Source of the DNA: JBEKHT01 sp050012135
GTDB lineage: Bacteria; Chloroflexota; Anaerolineae; Anaerolineales; RBG-16-64-43
NCBI GenBank assembly: GCA_050012135.1
Contig: JBEKHT010000001.1
Location: 1-64,000 of the forward strand
DNA: 64,000 nucleotides
Reading direction: 5' to 3'
Below, in pieces: positions 39,335 through 47,898 of the stretch (position 1 is its first letter; every line of letters begins with the position of its first letter). A program made the translations under genes and the position numbers. The notes under the pieces are model-generated. The model was not told the origin of the DNA, searched no databases, and saw only the letters and a list, made by a program, of their open reading frames with translations.

Positions 39335-40281
39335 GGCAGGAGCCGGCTCATGAAGCCCCTCCCCAGCAAGCCCCGGTCGAGCCCTTCCCGCAGTCGGCTG
39401 GGGAAAGCCACCAGGCGCCCTGGTGGGAGGGGGGACAGAAGGTCAAGGTCGGCCAGGAGTTTTCTCCGCGCCGACTGGCTACGCCGCTGGATCGCCTCAC
39501 CCGCCGAGAGCGAGGGCGCCGGTCGCGCACGCGGACCGAACAGAAGCGCGGTCGCTATGTCCAAGCGCGGGCCACTCCTGGAAAGGCGGACGATCTGGCC
39601 TTCGACGCAACGCTACGGGCGGCGGCTCCCTTCCAACGAGAGCGCGAAGAGGAACGCGAGCGAGTAGCCTTCGCGATTCATCCCTCCGATTATCACTGCA
39701 AGATCCGCGTCAAGCGGGCGGCAAACCTCATCCTCTTCGTGGTGGACGCCTCTTGGTCCATGGCCGTCGCGGAACGGATGTCGGCCACCAAAGGGGCCAT
39801 CCTCTCCCTGCTTACGGACGCCTATCAGCGGCGGGACCGGGTTGGGCTGGTGGTCTTCCAAAAGGATCGCGCCATCCAGGTCCTGCCTCCGACTCACTCC
39901 ACTCAGCTCGCGCAAAAAGCGCTGGCGGATATCCCCGTGGGTGGCAAGACCCCGCTCTCCGCCGGCTTGGCGACGGCGCTCAAGGTCTTCCGCCAGGAGA
40001 AGACCCTGCATCCCGAGGTCATGCCGATGATGATCCTGCTCACGGACGGGGCCGCCAATGTTTCCATGGGGCCCTTGGCGCCGATCGAGGAGGCCCATCG
40101 CATCGCCGAGGAAATCCATGAATCCGGCGTGCGCAGCGTGGTGGTTAACATGGAACACGCCGCCTTTGACCAAGGATTGGCTAGTCGCCTGGCCGACCAT
40201 CTGCAAGCGCCATGCTACACGCTTCAAGAGTTGAAGGCCGAAGCGCTCTACCAGACGGTCCGCTCCGAATTAGGGACCTGA
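39325..40281 (+). CDS. chlD: ChlD/BchD-type VWA half, read by -1 frameshift from chlI
   Basis: The open frame gives a Pro/Gln-rich linker, the basic RRERGRRSRTRTEQKRGRY, then KADDLAFDATLRAAAPFQRE and a VWA domain with the MIDAS motif DASWSM (nt 39745-39762). Next come SLLTDAYQRRDRVGLVVF, PVGGKTPLSAGL and MILLTDGAANV. These are signature stretches of ChlD/BchD and cobaltochelatase medium subunits. No ATG, GTG or TTG occurs in this frame between the stop at 39253-39255 and GTG 39739, which would cut the VWA domain at its first strand. Hence expression as a fusion after slippage (about 684 residues in all, normal for ChlD) is the best explanation. Confidence 0.75.
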   Translation, partial: DELRQEPAHEAPPQQAPVEPFPQSAGESHQAPWWEGGQKVKVGQEFSPRRLATPLDRLTRRERGRRSRTRTEQKRGRYVQARATPGKADDLAFDATLRAAAPFQREREEERERVAFAIHPSDYHCKIRVKRAANLILFVVDASWSMAVAERMSATKGAILSLLTDAYQRRDRVGLVVFQKDRAIQVLPPTHSTQLAQKALADIPVGGKTPLSAGLATALKVFRQEKTLHPEVMPMMILLTDGAANVSMGPLAPIEEAHRIAEEIHESGVRSVVVNMEHAAFDQGLASRLADHLQAPCYTLQELKAEALYQTVRSELGT

Positions 40282-40351
40282 ACGGCGCGCGGCCCTGAAA
40301 CGGTTAAACTCGGCCTCCTCCCTTCGTTTTCCCGTTCCGCGGGGACAGAGG

Positions 40352-40377
40352 TATAATGGTATATACCTTATATACCA
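40352..40377 (+). promoter_or_regulatory. -10 box and palindromic operator at the gntR start
   Basis: TATAAT (40352-40357) runs into a perfect 9-bp inverted repeat, TGGTATATA (40357-40365) and TATATACCA (40369-40377), with a 3-base centre. The repeat ends exactly one base before ATG 40378. It covers the expected transcription start, so binding would block initiation. This is most simply an autoregulatory operator for the GntR protein it precedes. Confidence 0.75.
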
Positions 40378-41187
40378 ATGCCTCCTGCCAGCGGACACGG
40401 GATGACGGCACCGCCCCTCGCAACCCTTCTGCCCTTCACCATCGAGCGGTCCAGCAATCAACTGGACGCCCCCGTTCCGCTCTACGTCCAGGTGGCCCAG
40501 GGCATGCTGGATTGGATCGAGTCCGGGAGCCTCGGGCCAGGCATGCAGCTTCCCTCGGAGCGGGAGCTGAGTGAAAGGCTGGGGGTCAACCGCATGACCC
40601 TGCGCCGCGCGCTGGGCATGTTGGCGGCCCAGGGGCTTCTCGTGCGCAAGCAGGGCAAGGGCACCTATGTGGCCAGCCCGAAGATTGAGCGTCAGGCCGG
40701 GTGGTTGATCTCCTTTACCCGGGTCATGGAGCGCCGCGGGTTCACCCCGGGGGCGCGGGTGATCTCCTTTGAACAACGTCCGGTGGAGGCCTCCCTGGCC
40801 GCGATGTTTGACCTTCCCGTTTCGGCCCCCGTCTACGACATTCAGCGGCTGCGCCTGCTCAATCAGGAGCCGGTGATGATTGAGCATTACATCATTCCGG
40901 TGCGACGTTTTCCAGGCCTGGAACGTTTCAATTTGGAGTCGCGCTCGATGTATGAGGTGATGGAACAAGAGTACCGGGTAAAGGTCGTTCGGGCTCGTCA
41001 GAGCCTGGAGCCGGTCGTGGCCAGCGAGTATGAGTCTGATCTGCTGGCGGTCCTGCCCGGTGCCCCGTTGATGATGGAGCGCCGCTTTTCCTACGACAGC
41101 CAGGATCAGCCGGTCGAGCACGGACGCGACCTGTACCGGGGGGATCGGTTCCGGTTTGTGACGGAAGTGGCGCCGCTGGAGAAGTAG
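40378..41187 (+). CDS. GntR-family (HutC/UTRA) transcriptional regulator
   Basis: 269 residues. An N-terminal winged helix (PLYVQVAQGMLDWIE... LPSERELSERLGVNRMTLRRAL... GKGTYVAS, about residues 33-100) is followed by a C-terminal UTRA ligand-binding domain with PVEASLAAMFDLPVSAPVYDIQRLR. It lies 73 bp before the mttB-type gene in the same direction. It probably represses the C1 operon until a methylated amine or related ligand binds. Autoregulation is suggested by the palindrome at its own start. Confidence 0.88.
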   Translation: MPPASGHGMTAPPLATLLPFTIERSSNQLDAPVPLYVQVAQGMLDWIESGSLGPGMQLPSERELSERLGVNRMTLRRALGMLAAQGLLVRKQGKGTYVASPKIERQAGWLISFTRVMERRGFTPGARVISFEQRPVEASLAAMFDLPVSAPVYDIQRLRLLNQEPVMIEHYIIPVRRFPGLERFNLESRSMYEVMEQEYRVKVVRARQSLEPVVASEYESDLLAVLPGAPLMMERRFSYDSQDQPVEHGRDLYRGDRFRFVTEVAPLEK

Positions 41188-41260
41188 GAGCCCGGGACGG
41201 GAGCGGGCGCAAGGGGAGCGTTTCCGGAAGAGATCCACAGGATCCGAGAAGAGGCTGACG

Positions 41261-42784
41261 ATGAATAGCTTTGCAACCCTATTGAGCCAGAGTGAGGTCG
41301 AGCGGATTCACGAGGCCTCCCTGGAGATCCTGGAAAAAGTGGGAGTGCTCGTGCGGAACGAGAAGGCGCGCGCCATCCTGGCTCGGCACGGGTGCCGGGT
41401 CGAGACCGAGACCCAAATCGTCCACTACCCACGCAAGGTCGTGGAGGAATTTCGCTCCATGATTCCCCCCCAGTTCACGTTCTATGCCCGGGATCCTGCC
41501 CTCGACCGCACGATTCCGGACGATAGCCCGGTGATGGTGACGGGAAGCTCGGCTCCCAACGTGATTGATCCCCTGACCGGCCATGATCGCCGTGCCACCT
41601 CGGCGGACCTCGCCCAGATTGCTCATCTGATCAACGAACTCCCGGGATATGACGTGTTCTCGATCGCGACCCTGGCCCAGGACGCTCCGGCCGGCCTGTT
41701 CAGCGTGACGCGTTTCTACACCGCCCTGAAAAACTGCGCCAAGCCGGTTCGCGGCAGCGGGCCGTCGGAGGATGCCGAGAAGATCCTGCAACTGGTGTAC
41801 CTGATTGCCGGGAGCGAGGGAGCCTACCGGGAGCATCCCTTTCTCACCCATCACTACTGCCCGGTGGTTTCTCCGCTCACCATGGATTTCGACTCGACCG
41901 AAAGCCTCATCTATTTCAGCGAGCGGAAACTCCCGTGCTACCCCACGATCGTGCCCAATGCCGGCCTGACTTCGCCCCTCACCCTGGTGGGGACGATTGT
42001 TCAGGGGAATGCGGAGTTCCTGGCCGCTGCGATTCTGGAGCAGATGATTTGGCCGGGAAAGCCGACCATCTACGCGACGCTGCCGACGGTGGGCGACATG
42101 CGCACCGGGGCCTACGCACCGGGAGCGATCGAAACCGGCATCCTGTTCCTGGGCTTTGCCCAAATGGCGCGCTTTTACAACGTTCCCAATGGGGGCTATA
42201 TCGGCCTCACGAATTCGAAGCTGAACGACGCGCAGTCGGGCTACGAGACAGGGATGTCTGCCGTGGCGGGCCTCTTGGGCGGAGTGCATATGTTCAATAC
42301 CGGAGGGCTGCTGGACTCCCTCATGACTTTTGACTTTGCCAAGGCGGTGATCGACGATGAGATTTTCCTGATGATGAAGCGCATCCAGCGCGGGCTGGAG
42401 TTTAGCGAAGACAACCTGGCCCTGGACCTGATCGCGGAGGTCGGGCCGGCGGGGATGTACATGGACCAGGTGCACACCCTCGAGCGCATGAGGACCACGG
42501 CCTTCCTGCCAGCGGTGGCGGACCGCGAAGCCCGCCAGCAGTGGGCGGAGAAGGGAGGGCTGGACTCCCAGGCGCACGCGATGCAGAAGGTGCGGGCGAT
42601 CTTGACCCGTGACAACCCGGTGGTGTTCTCGGCGAGTGTTGAGGGGCGCATTCGCGCGGCGTTCCCCAATCTGGTGGCCGGCGATTCACGGCCGCCGGCC
42701 GGTTGGAAGGCCGAGTCCCCTGCTGCCGCTCGCGAAAGGACGGAGCGGCGGCGCCGCCGGACAGAGGGAGTCGAGGAGTCGTGA
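41261..42784 (+). CDS. MttB-family (non-pyrrolysine) corrinoid methyltransferase
   Basis: 507 residues of the trimethylamine/glycine-betaine methyltransferase family: HEASLEILEKVGVLVRNEKA at the N-terminus, VMVTGSSAPNVIDPLTG, FSVTRFYTALKNCAKP, and the barrel segment NVPNGGYIGLTNSKLNDAQSGYETGM. There is no in-frame TAG, so it lacks pyrrolysine and is more like MtgB (glycine betaine) than MttB (trimethylamine). It should move a methyl group from a quaternary or tertiary amine to the corrinoid protein encoded two genes on. ATG 41261. The Arg-rich C-terminal tail is unusual. Confidence 0.88.
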   Translation: MNSFATLLSQSEVERIHEASLEILEKVGVLVRNEKARAILARHGCRVETETQIVHYPRKVVEEFRSMIPPQFTFYARDPALDRTIPDDSPVMVTGSSAPNVIDPLTGHDRRATSADLAQIAHLINELPGYDVFSIATLAQDAPAGLFSVTRFYTALKNCAKPVRGSGPSEDAEKILQLVYLIAGSEGAYREHPFLTHHYCPVVSPLTMDFDSTESLIYFSERKLPCYPTIVPNAGLTSPLTLVGTIVQGNAEFLAAAILEQMIWPGKPTIYATLPTVGDMRTGAYAPGAIETGILFLGFAQMARFYNVPNGGYIGLTNSKLNDAQSGYETGMSAVAGLLGGVHMFNTGGLLDSLMTFDFAKAVIDDEIFLMMKRIQRGLEFSEDNLALDLIAEVGPAGMYMDQVHTLERMRTTAFLPAVADREARQQWAEKGGLDSQAHAMQKVRAILTRDNPVVFSASVEGRIRAAFPNLVAGDSRPPAGWKAESPAAARERTERRRRRTEGVEES

Positions 42785-42838
42785 GTTCTGGGAGAGCAAG
42801 GAACGGAGCCGGGCAGAGCGAGGGTTAGGTTGGCATCC

Positions 42839-44881
42839 ATGAGTTCAAGCGCTGCGTCGCAGGAATGCTTGGTGGTGCTCCTGCCTTCCGGGCGGAAGGG
42901 CAGGGTGACCCGGGGCATGACCCTCCTGGAGGCGGCCCGCACCCTGGGGGTGGAGATCGAATCCATCTGCGGTGGGCGCCAGACCTGCGGGAAGTGCCAA
43001 ATCGCTCTCGAACGGGGCGACTTTCCCAAGCACGGGCTGGTATCCCGGGAGGCCAACCTCTCTCCGATGGGCGAGGCCGAAGCCGCCTACCTGGAGAAGA
43101 ATCAGATCCTCGGTAGAAGGCTGGCCTGCGCCGCCCAGGTAATCGGGGATGTGCTCGTCTCCGTTCCGGAGGAAAGCCAGGCGCGCAAGCAGATCATCGC
43201 CAAGGAAGCCACTCAGCGGGTGATTGAGGTCCAGCCAGCGGTGCGCCAGGTCTATGTCGAGGCCATTCCCGCGACGATGCAGGACCATCGCGGCGACTGG
43301 GAGCGCCTGCAGGCCGCGCTGGAGGACCAATGGAACCTCAAGGACCTCTCCATTGACCTCCCGGCGCTCAAGACCCTCCAGCCCAATCTCAAGAAGGGGG
43401 ATCACAAAGTCACCGTCTCGCTGTGGCAGGAGCGCCAGGTCTTGCGAATTGAGCCCGGCTATGCCGAGGGCGCCTACGGACTGGCGGTCGACGTGGGATC
43501 GACCACGGTGGTGGCGCATTTGTGCGACTTGAGAACGGGCAAGGTGCTCGCGACCGAGTCCATGATGAACCCTCAGGTGCGCTACGGCGAGGACCTGATG
43601 AGCCGGGTGACGTATGGGATGATGGAGCCTCAGGGCGTGACCCGCATGCATCGTGCGATCATTCGCTCCCTGAATGAACTGGCGGAAAAAGCTTGCCAAT
43701 CGGTCGGCCTCACCCCCGACAGCCTCCTGGATTCCGTCCTGGTCGGGAACACCGTGATGCACCACCTCCTGCTGGGAATTGACCCGCTGGAGCTGGGCGG
43801 GGCACCCTTTGCGCTGGCTACCGCTTCGGCGACGGACCTCAAGGCGCGGGATCTGGGCCTGGAGTTCCATCCGGCCGCCCAAGTGCATCTCTTGCCCTGT
43901 ATTGCCGGCCATGTGGGGGCGGACCATGTGGCGGTGCTTCTGGCGGAGGAACCTCACCGCCAGGATGAGATGGCTCTGGTGATCGATGTCGGCACGAACG
44001 CGGAAATGTCCCTGGGGAACCGGGAGCGCCTGCTGTGCGCTTCCAGCCCGACCGGGCCGGCCTTCGAGGGGGCTCAGATCACTCACGGCCAGCGGGCCGC
44101 ACCGGGCGCGGTCGAACGAGTGCGGATCGATGCCCAGACTCTCGAGCCGCGCTATCGGGTGATCGGCTACGATGGCTGGATGGAGGGGGAGATCCCTTCC
44201 GGCCTCCCGGCCGAGGCTCGCGCCACCGGAATCTGCGGAAGCGGAATCATTGAGGCGGTAGCGGAAATGTACCTGGCTGGGATCATCGGATCGGATGGGC
44301 GGTTCAGCGAGCAGGCCGCAGACCGATCCCGCCGGGTTCGGTTTCGAGGCCGCAGCGGGGAGTTCATTCTGGTGGAGGGGAAGGGGACGATCTCGGGGGA
44401 GCCCATCCTCGTAACCCAAAGCGATGTGCGCGCCATTCAGCTGGCCAAGGCGGCGCTCTACGCGGGGGTCAAGCTGCTCATGACCCACCGAGGGGTGGAG
44501 CGAGTCGATCGCATCTCACTCGCCGGGGCTTTTGGCAGCTACATTGACCCTCGGCATGCCATGATTCTGGGAATGATCCCGGATTGCGACCTCGCGCGAG
44601 TTCAGGCGGTGGGGAATGCGGCCGGAGACGGCGCTCGCATCGCGCTGCTGAACCGCAGTCAGCGCCAGGAGGCCCAGCGCCTGGCGCGCTGGGCCGAGCA
44701 CGTTCAAACGGCAACCGAGCCGAGCTTCCAGGAGGAATTCGTCGCGGCGATTGCCATCCCTCACGCTGCGGATGCGTTTCCGCACCTGGCGGGAGAACTG
44801 CCCCCGGCGGGAGCGCAGACGGCGCGGCACCCTCGCCGGCGCCCCACGGTTACCCACAAGGTAGAAAAGGGGACCCCATGA
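42839..44881 (+). CDS. RACo-like corrinoid protein reactivase (2Fe-2S ferredoxin plus ASKHA domain)
   Basis: 680 residues from ATG 42839. The N-terminal ferredoxin-type domain has Cys44, Cys50, Cys53 and Cys97 (ICGGRQTCGKC, then LAC). A linker follows, then an actin-like ATPase domain beginning AVDVGSTTVVAHLCDL and including VGNTVMHHLLLG, VIDVGTNAEMSLG, GICGSGIIEAVAEMYLAG and LAGAFGSYIDP. Such proteins reduce inactive Co(II) corrinoid to Co(I) using ATP. It overlaps the corrinoid protein gene by 4 bp, and this pairing supports the role. Confidence 0.9.
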   Translation: MSSSAASQECLVVLLPSGRKGRVTRGMTLLEAARTLGVEIESICGGRQTCGKCQIALERGDFPKHGLVSREANLSPMGEAEAAYLEKNQILGRRLACAAQVIGDVLVSVPEESQARKQIIAKEATQRVIEVQPAVRQVYVEAIPATMQDHRGDWERLQAALEDQWNLKDLSIDLPALKTLQPNLKKGDHKVTVSLWQERQVLRIEPGYAEGAYGLAVDVGSTTVVAHLCDLRTGKVLATESMMNPQVRYGEDLMSRVTYGMMEPQGVTRMHRAIIRSLNELAEKACQSVGLTPDSLLDSVLVGNTVMHHLLLGIDPLELGGAPFALATASATDLKARDLGLEFHPAAQVHLLPCIAGHVGADHVAVLLAEEPHRQDEMALVIDVGTNAEMSLGNRERLLCASSPTGPAFEGAQITHGQRAAPGAVERVRIDAQTLEPRYRVIGYDGWMEGEIPSGLPAEARATGICGSGIIEAVAEMYLAGIIGSDGRFSEQAADRSRRVRFRGRSGEFILVEGKGTISGEPILVTQSDVRAIQLAKAALYAGVKLLMTHRGVERVDRISLAGAFGSYIDPRHAMILGMIPDCDLARVQAVGNAAGDGARIALLNRSQRQEAQRLARWAEHVQTATEPSFQEEFVAAIAIPHAADAFPHLAGELPPAGAQTARHPRRRPTVTHKVEKGTP

Positions 44882-45573
44882 GCGATGAACCGAACCTCGC
44901 CCAACTGGAAACACCGCAACTGATCGACCAGATCAAAGATGATCTTTACGATGGCATGGCCGACCCGGTGGTCTCGGGCGTCAAGGAGCTATTGCGCCGG
45001 GGGCTGACCCCTTACGAGGTCTTAACCCGGGCGTTGGTGTCGGGCATGGACGTGGTGGGAGTCGACTTTCGCGACGGCATCCTCTTCGTGCCCGAGGTCC
45101 TCATGGCGGCCAAATCCATGAAGGCGGGCATGGAACTCTTGCGTCCCCTCTTGGCCGAGACCGGAGCCCCGCAAGTCGGTACGATGGTGATCGGTACGGT
45201 CAAAGGGGACATCCATGACATTGGGAAGAACTTGGTGGCCATGATGATGGAGGGGGCTGGCTTCAAGGTTGTGAACCTCGGCATCAACAATGACGCGGCG
45301 AAGTTCTTGGCCGCCGTGAGGGAACACCGGCCCCAAATCGTCGGCATGAGCGCCCTCCTGACCACGACCATGCCTTACATGGGCGTGGTGATCAAGGCCC
45401 TCCAGGAGGCGGGACTGCGAGACGATTTGATCGTCCTGGTCGGAGGGGCTCCGCTCAATGCCGCCTTCGCGGGGGAGATTGAGGCCGACGCCTACGGCCG
45501 GGATGCGGCGGTTGCCGTTGAGACGGCCAAGAAGCTGATGGCCATCCGACGGAGCGCAGCCAAGGGAGCCTGA
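44878..45573 (+). CDS. Corrinoid protein (MtbC/MtaC-like) for methyl transfer
   Basis: 231 residues: an N-terminal helical B12-binding-2 (cap) domain, and a Rossmann-like B12 domain with GTMVIGTVKGDIHDIGKNLV, where Asp111-x-His113-x-x-Gly116 provides the lower cobalt ligand, and VGGAPLNAAFAGEI. It carries the methyl group between the MttB-type enzyme and the methyl-THF transferase. ATG 44878 overlaps the reactivase stop (ATGA) with a GGGG-rich site upstream. Confidence 0.93.
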   Translation: MSDEPNLAQLETPQLIDQIKDDLYDGMADPVVSGVKELLRRGLTPYEVLTRALVSGMDVVGVDFRDGILFVPEVLMAAKSMKAGMELLRPLLAETGAPQVGTMVIGTVKGDIHDIGKNLVAMMMEGAGFKVVNLGINNDAAKFLAAVREHRPQIVGMSALLTTTMPYMGVVIKALQEAGLRDDLIVLVGGAPLNAAFAGEIEADAYGRDAAVAVETAKKLMAIRRSAAKGA

Positions 45574-45576
45574 GCC

Positions 45577-46476
45577 GTGAGCGAATGGAGCGAGCTTCTT
45601 GCGGGGCCGGGTCCGGTCCTGGCCGACGGCGCCATGGGGACCATGCTGTTTGAGCTGGGCCTGCAGTTCGGTGATTCTCCCGAGGGATGGAATCTCGAGC
45701 ATCCCGACAAGGTCAAACAGGTGCATCGGGGCTACCTGGAGGCCGGGGCTCGTCTGGTCTTGACCAACACCTTCGGCGGCAACCGATTCCGGCTGGGGAT
45801 GCACGGGATGGAGTCGCAGGTGGCCGAGTTCAATCGAGCGGGCGCTCGCCTGGCGCGCGCGGCGGTGGCCGAGACCGGTCAAAAGGCGCTGATCGCGGGC
45901 GACATCGGGCCCAGCGGGGGGATCATGGCCCCCCTGGGCGATCTGGATTATGAGCAGGCCCGGCGCGGATTTGCCGAACAAGCCCGAGCGCTCCTGGAGG
46001 GTGGAGTCGATCTGTTCTGGATCGAAACGATCTCCAGCCTCGAGGAGATGAAAGCCGCCTTCGACGGGGTGCGGACGGTCGAGCGGGAACGGCCGATCAT
46101 TACCACCATGACCTTTGATACGCGCGGACGGACCATGATGGGGGTGACCCCCGAGGAGGCGGCCTCCGCCCTGACGGCGCTGGGCGCCGCTGCGGTGGGG
46201 GGAAATTGCGGCAATGGCCCGGAGGAGATCCTGGAGGTGATCCGGAAGATGAAGGCCACGGCCCAGGAGGGCACGGTCCTGGTGTCCAAGGCGAATGCCG
46301 GGATCCCTCGCCTGGAAAAGGGTCGAGCCGTGTATGAGGCGGGCCCGCGGGAGATGGGCTCCTATGCGTTAGCCGCACGCGAGGCCGGGGCAGTCATCAT
46401 CGGTGCCTGCTGCGGAAGCACGCCCGCCCATTTGAGGGAGATGGCTCGCGCCCTAGCGCTCGGTCGCGCAGGCTAG
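45577..46476 (+). CDS. Homocysteine S-methyltransferase family protein
   Basis: 299 residues with the family barrel: LADGAMGTMLFELGL at the start, LTNTFGGNRFRL, and zinc ligands Cys211 (GGNCGNG) and Cys278-Cys279 (GACCGSTPAHLR). The GTG start lies three bases after the corrinoid gene stop. In this operon it may hand methyl groups to homocysteine, or it may accept them from betaine; sequence alone cannot decide. Confidence 0.88.
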   Translation: MSEWSELLAGPGPVLADGAMGTMLFELGLQFGDSPEGWNLEHPDKVKQVHRGYLEAGARLVLTNTFGGNRFRLGMHGMESQVAEFNRAGARLARAAVAETGQKALIAGDIGPSGGIMAPLGDLDYEQARRGFAEQARALLEGGVDLFWIETISSLEEMKAAFDGVRTVERERPIITTMTFDTRGRTMMGVTPEEAASALTALGAAAVGGNCGNGPEEILEVIRKMKATAQEGTVLVSKANAGIPRLEKGRAVYEAGPREMGSYALAAREAGAVIIGACCGSTPAHLREMARALALGRAG

Positions 46477-46484
46477 GCGGCCCC

Positions 46485-47108
46485 ATGCCCGGCGAAAAGC
46501 GCGAGCTCGCTTCGGAACCGCCGTCGAGCCGGACGGCGCTGGTTGCCTGCGGGGCCCTGGCCCGCGAGGTGCTGGCGCTCCGGGAGAAGTACGCCTGGCA
46601 GGCCGACGTGCTCGCGGTTCCCGCGCTGCTTCATAATCGGCCGGATCGAATTCCGGAGGCGGTGTTGCGGCGAATACGCGAGGCGCGCCGCGCTTATGGG
46701 CGAGTCATCGTCGTGTATGGCGACTGTGGCACGGGAGGGCTCTTGGACGCCCTCCTGGCCAGAGAAGGGGTCGAGCGCGTCTCCGGCCCCCATTGCTACG
46801 AGATGTATGCCAACGGTCGTTTTGACGACCTGATGGCCCAGTCGCTGGGCACCTTCTTTCTGACGGACTACCTGACCCGGTCGTTTGACCACCTGGTCAT
46901 CGAGCAGCTGGGCCTGGACCGTCATCCGGAGCTGAGGGGAGAGTACTTTGCCAATTACCAACGCGTGGTCTACCTGGCGCAACGCCAAGACCCCGTTCTT
47001 CTGGGGAAGGCCCAGGCCGCCGCGCGGTTTCTCGGATTGCCGCTCGAGGTCATCTCCACCGGTTACGGTGCCCTGGAGCAGCGCTTGGCGAGGCTATTGG
47101 AGCCATGA
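46485..47108 (+). CDS. DUF1638 domain protein
   Basis: 207 residues matching the DUF1638 style: an N-terminal ALVACGALAREV, conserved PALLHNRPDRIPEAV and VVYGDCGTGGLLDALL, and the LTDYLTRSFDHLVIEQLGLDRHPEL block. DUF1638 genes recur next to corrinoid methyltransferase genes, but their role is not established. Several conserved Cys and His suggest metal binding. Its stop overlaps the next start (ATGA). Confidence 0.8.
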   Translation: MPGEKRELASEPPSSRTALVACGALAREVLALREKYAWQADVLAVPALLHNRPDRIPEAVLRRIREARRAYGRVIVVYGDCGTGGLLDALLAREGVERVSGPHCYEMYANGRFDDLMAQSLGTFFLTDYLTRSFDHLVIEQLGLDRHPELRGEYFANYQRVVYLAQRQDPVLLGKAQAAARFLGLPLEVISTGYGALEQRLARLLEP

Positions 47109-47407
47109 CCTGCACCTATCAGATCGTCTGTTGGCGCGACATCCCGGCCCAAGTGAAGGTTCGGGCCGGACGGCAACGGCTCTCCTGGCCTCTGAGCAAG
47201 CGCTTTCAGAGCGCGATCGATCAGGCCGCCATGCATGCCGGGAAGTCGGAGACGGATGAGTACCTGGCGGAGTGGCGAACCCAGGGGGCCGGGGAGCGCG
47301 AGGGTGAGGCGGAGGCCGTCGCCGAGGCGCTGCTGGCGGAACGAGAAAATGGATTCCCCGAGGAGAGACTGAGTCGCCTGGCGGCCCGCGGGGGTTGGGA
47401 AGCTTAA
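47105..47407 (+). CDS. PF13769-type ('virulence factor') small protein
   Basis: 100 residues with the YQIVCWRDIPAQVKVR start typical of the small family labelled 'virulence factor' in databases. The name is misleading, because homologues sit in C1-metabolism operons beside MTHFR and methyltransferase genes. Here it overlaps the DUF1638 gene by 4 bp and precedes the MTHFR C-domain gene. No catalytic motif can be seen. Its operon place suggests a scaffold or assembly role. Confidence 0.72.
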   Translation: MTCTYQIVCWRDIPAQVKVRAGRQRLSWPLSKRFQSAIDQAAMHAGKSETDEYLAEWRTQGAGEREGEAEAVAEALLAERENGFPEERLSRLAARGGWEA

Positions 47408-47445
47408 TCGCCCCCAGGAAAGGCCGCGGGCCGTCGAGAGGCCGA

Positions 47446-47898
47446 ATGGCTTTCTGGCAGAGATACCCGCGCCTGCTTGAGATCGCCTACGCCGGAACGG
47501 ATCGGCTGTTGGCCTTCTTGCGCCCCTGGCTCAGGCCGGGAGGGAGAACCGAGCGCCTTTTTGTGGTCGGGGAGCGGCTAAGCAAGGGCCCGCTGTTCAA
47601 CTGCCAGATGTGCGGGCAGTGTGTCCTGCACTCCACGGGCATGACTTGTCCCATGAACTGCCCCAAGAATATGCGCAATGGTCCCTGCGGCGGGGTGCGC
47701 CCCAATGGGCACTGCGAAATCCGACCGGAGATGACCTGCGTCTGGCTCCAGGCGTGGGAACGTTCCAGCCGCATGCCCCTCTACGGCTCCGATATCCATC
47801 AGGTTCTTCCGCCTCTGGATCGCAGAAGGCAAGGGAGCTCGGCCTGGCTCAATGAGCTGAATGGGTTAGCCGAGCCCCCGCCGGGATGGACTCCTTGA
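47446..47898 (+). CDS. MTHFR C-terminal zinc-domain protein
   Basis: 150 residues with a cysteine-rich segment CQMCGQCVLHSTGMTCPMNCPKN followed by CGGV and CE, the pattern of the MTHFR_C family found beside or fused to MetF in acetogen-type pathways. It probably binds an Fe-S or zinc cluster and passes electrons to MetF. GAGAGG lies just upstream of ATG 47446. It overlaps metF by 13 bp. Confidence 0.85.
   Translation: MAFWQRYPRLLEIAYAGTDRLLAFLRPWLRPGGRTERLFVVGERLSKGPLFNCQMCGQCVLHSTGMTCPMNCPKNMRNGPCGGVRPNGHCEIRPEMTCVWLQAWERSSRMPLYGSDIHQVLPPLDRRRQGSSAWLNELNGLAEPPPGWTP

Noticed and set aside
39350..39667. 105-codon open frame between ChlI and the VWA half
   Set aside because: Arg/Ser-rich and featureless. 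The frame that carries the ChlD basic motif and linker is the other one, so this is a shadow.
39739..40281. GTG 39739 as an independent start for the VWA protein
   Set aside because: It would start within the first strand of the VWA domain and drop the conserved DLAFDATLRAAAPFQ region; there is no Shine-Dalgarno upstream. Fusion by frameshift is favoured.
41261..42784. Pyrrolysine-type MttB
   Set aside because: No in-frame TAG is present in the gene, so it belongs to the non-pyrrolysine branch.
40282..42838. Cobalamin or glycine riboswitch in front of the C1 genes
   Set aside because: I looked for conserved cores in the intergenic gaps here and before the permease and FAD/GcvT genes, and saw none. 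The gaps are also too short for a cobalamin riboswitch.
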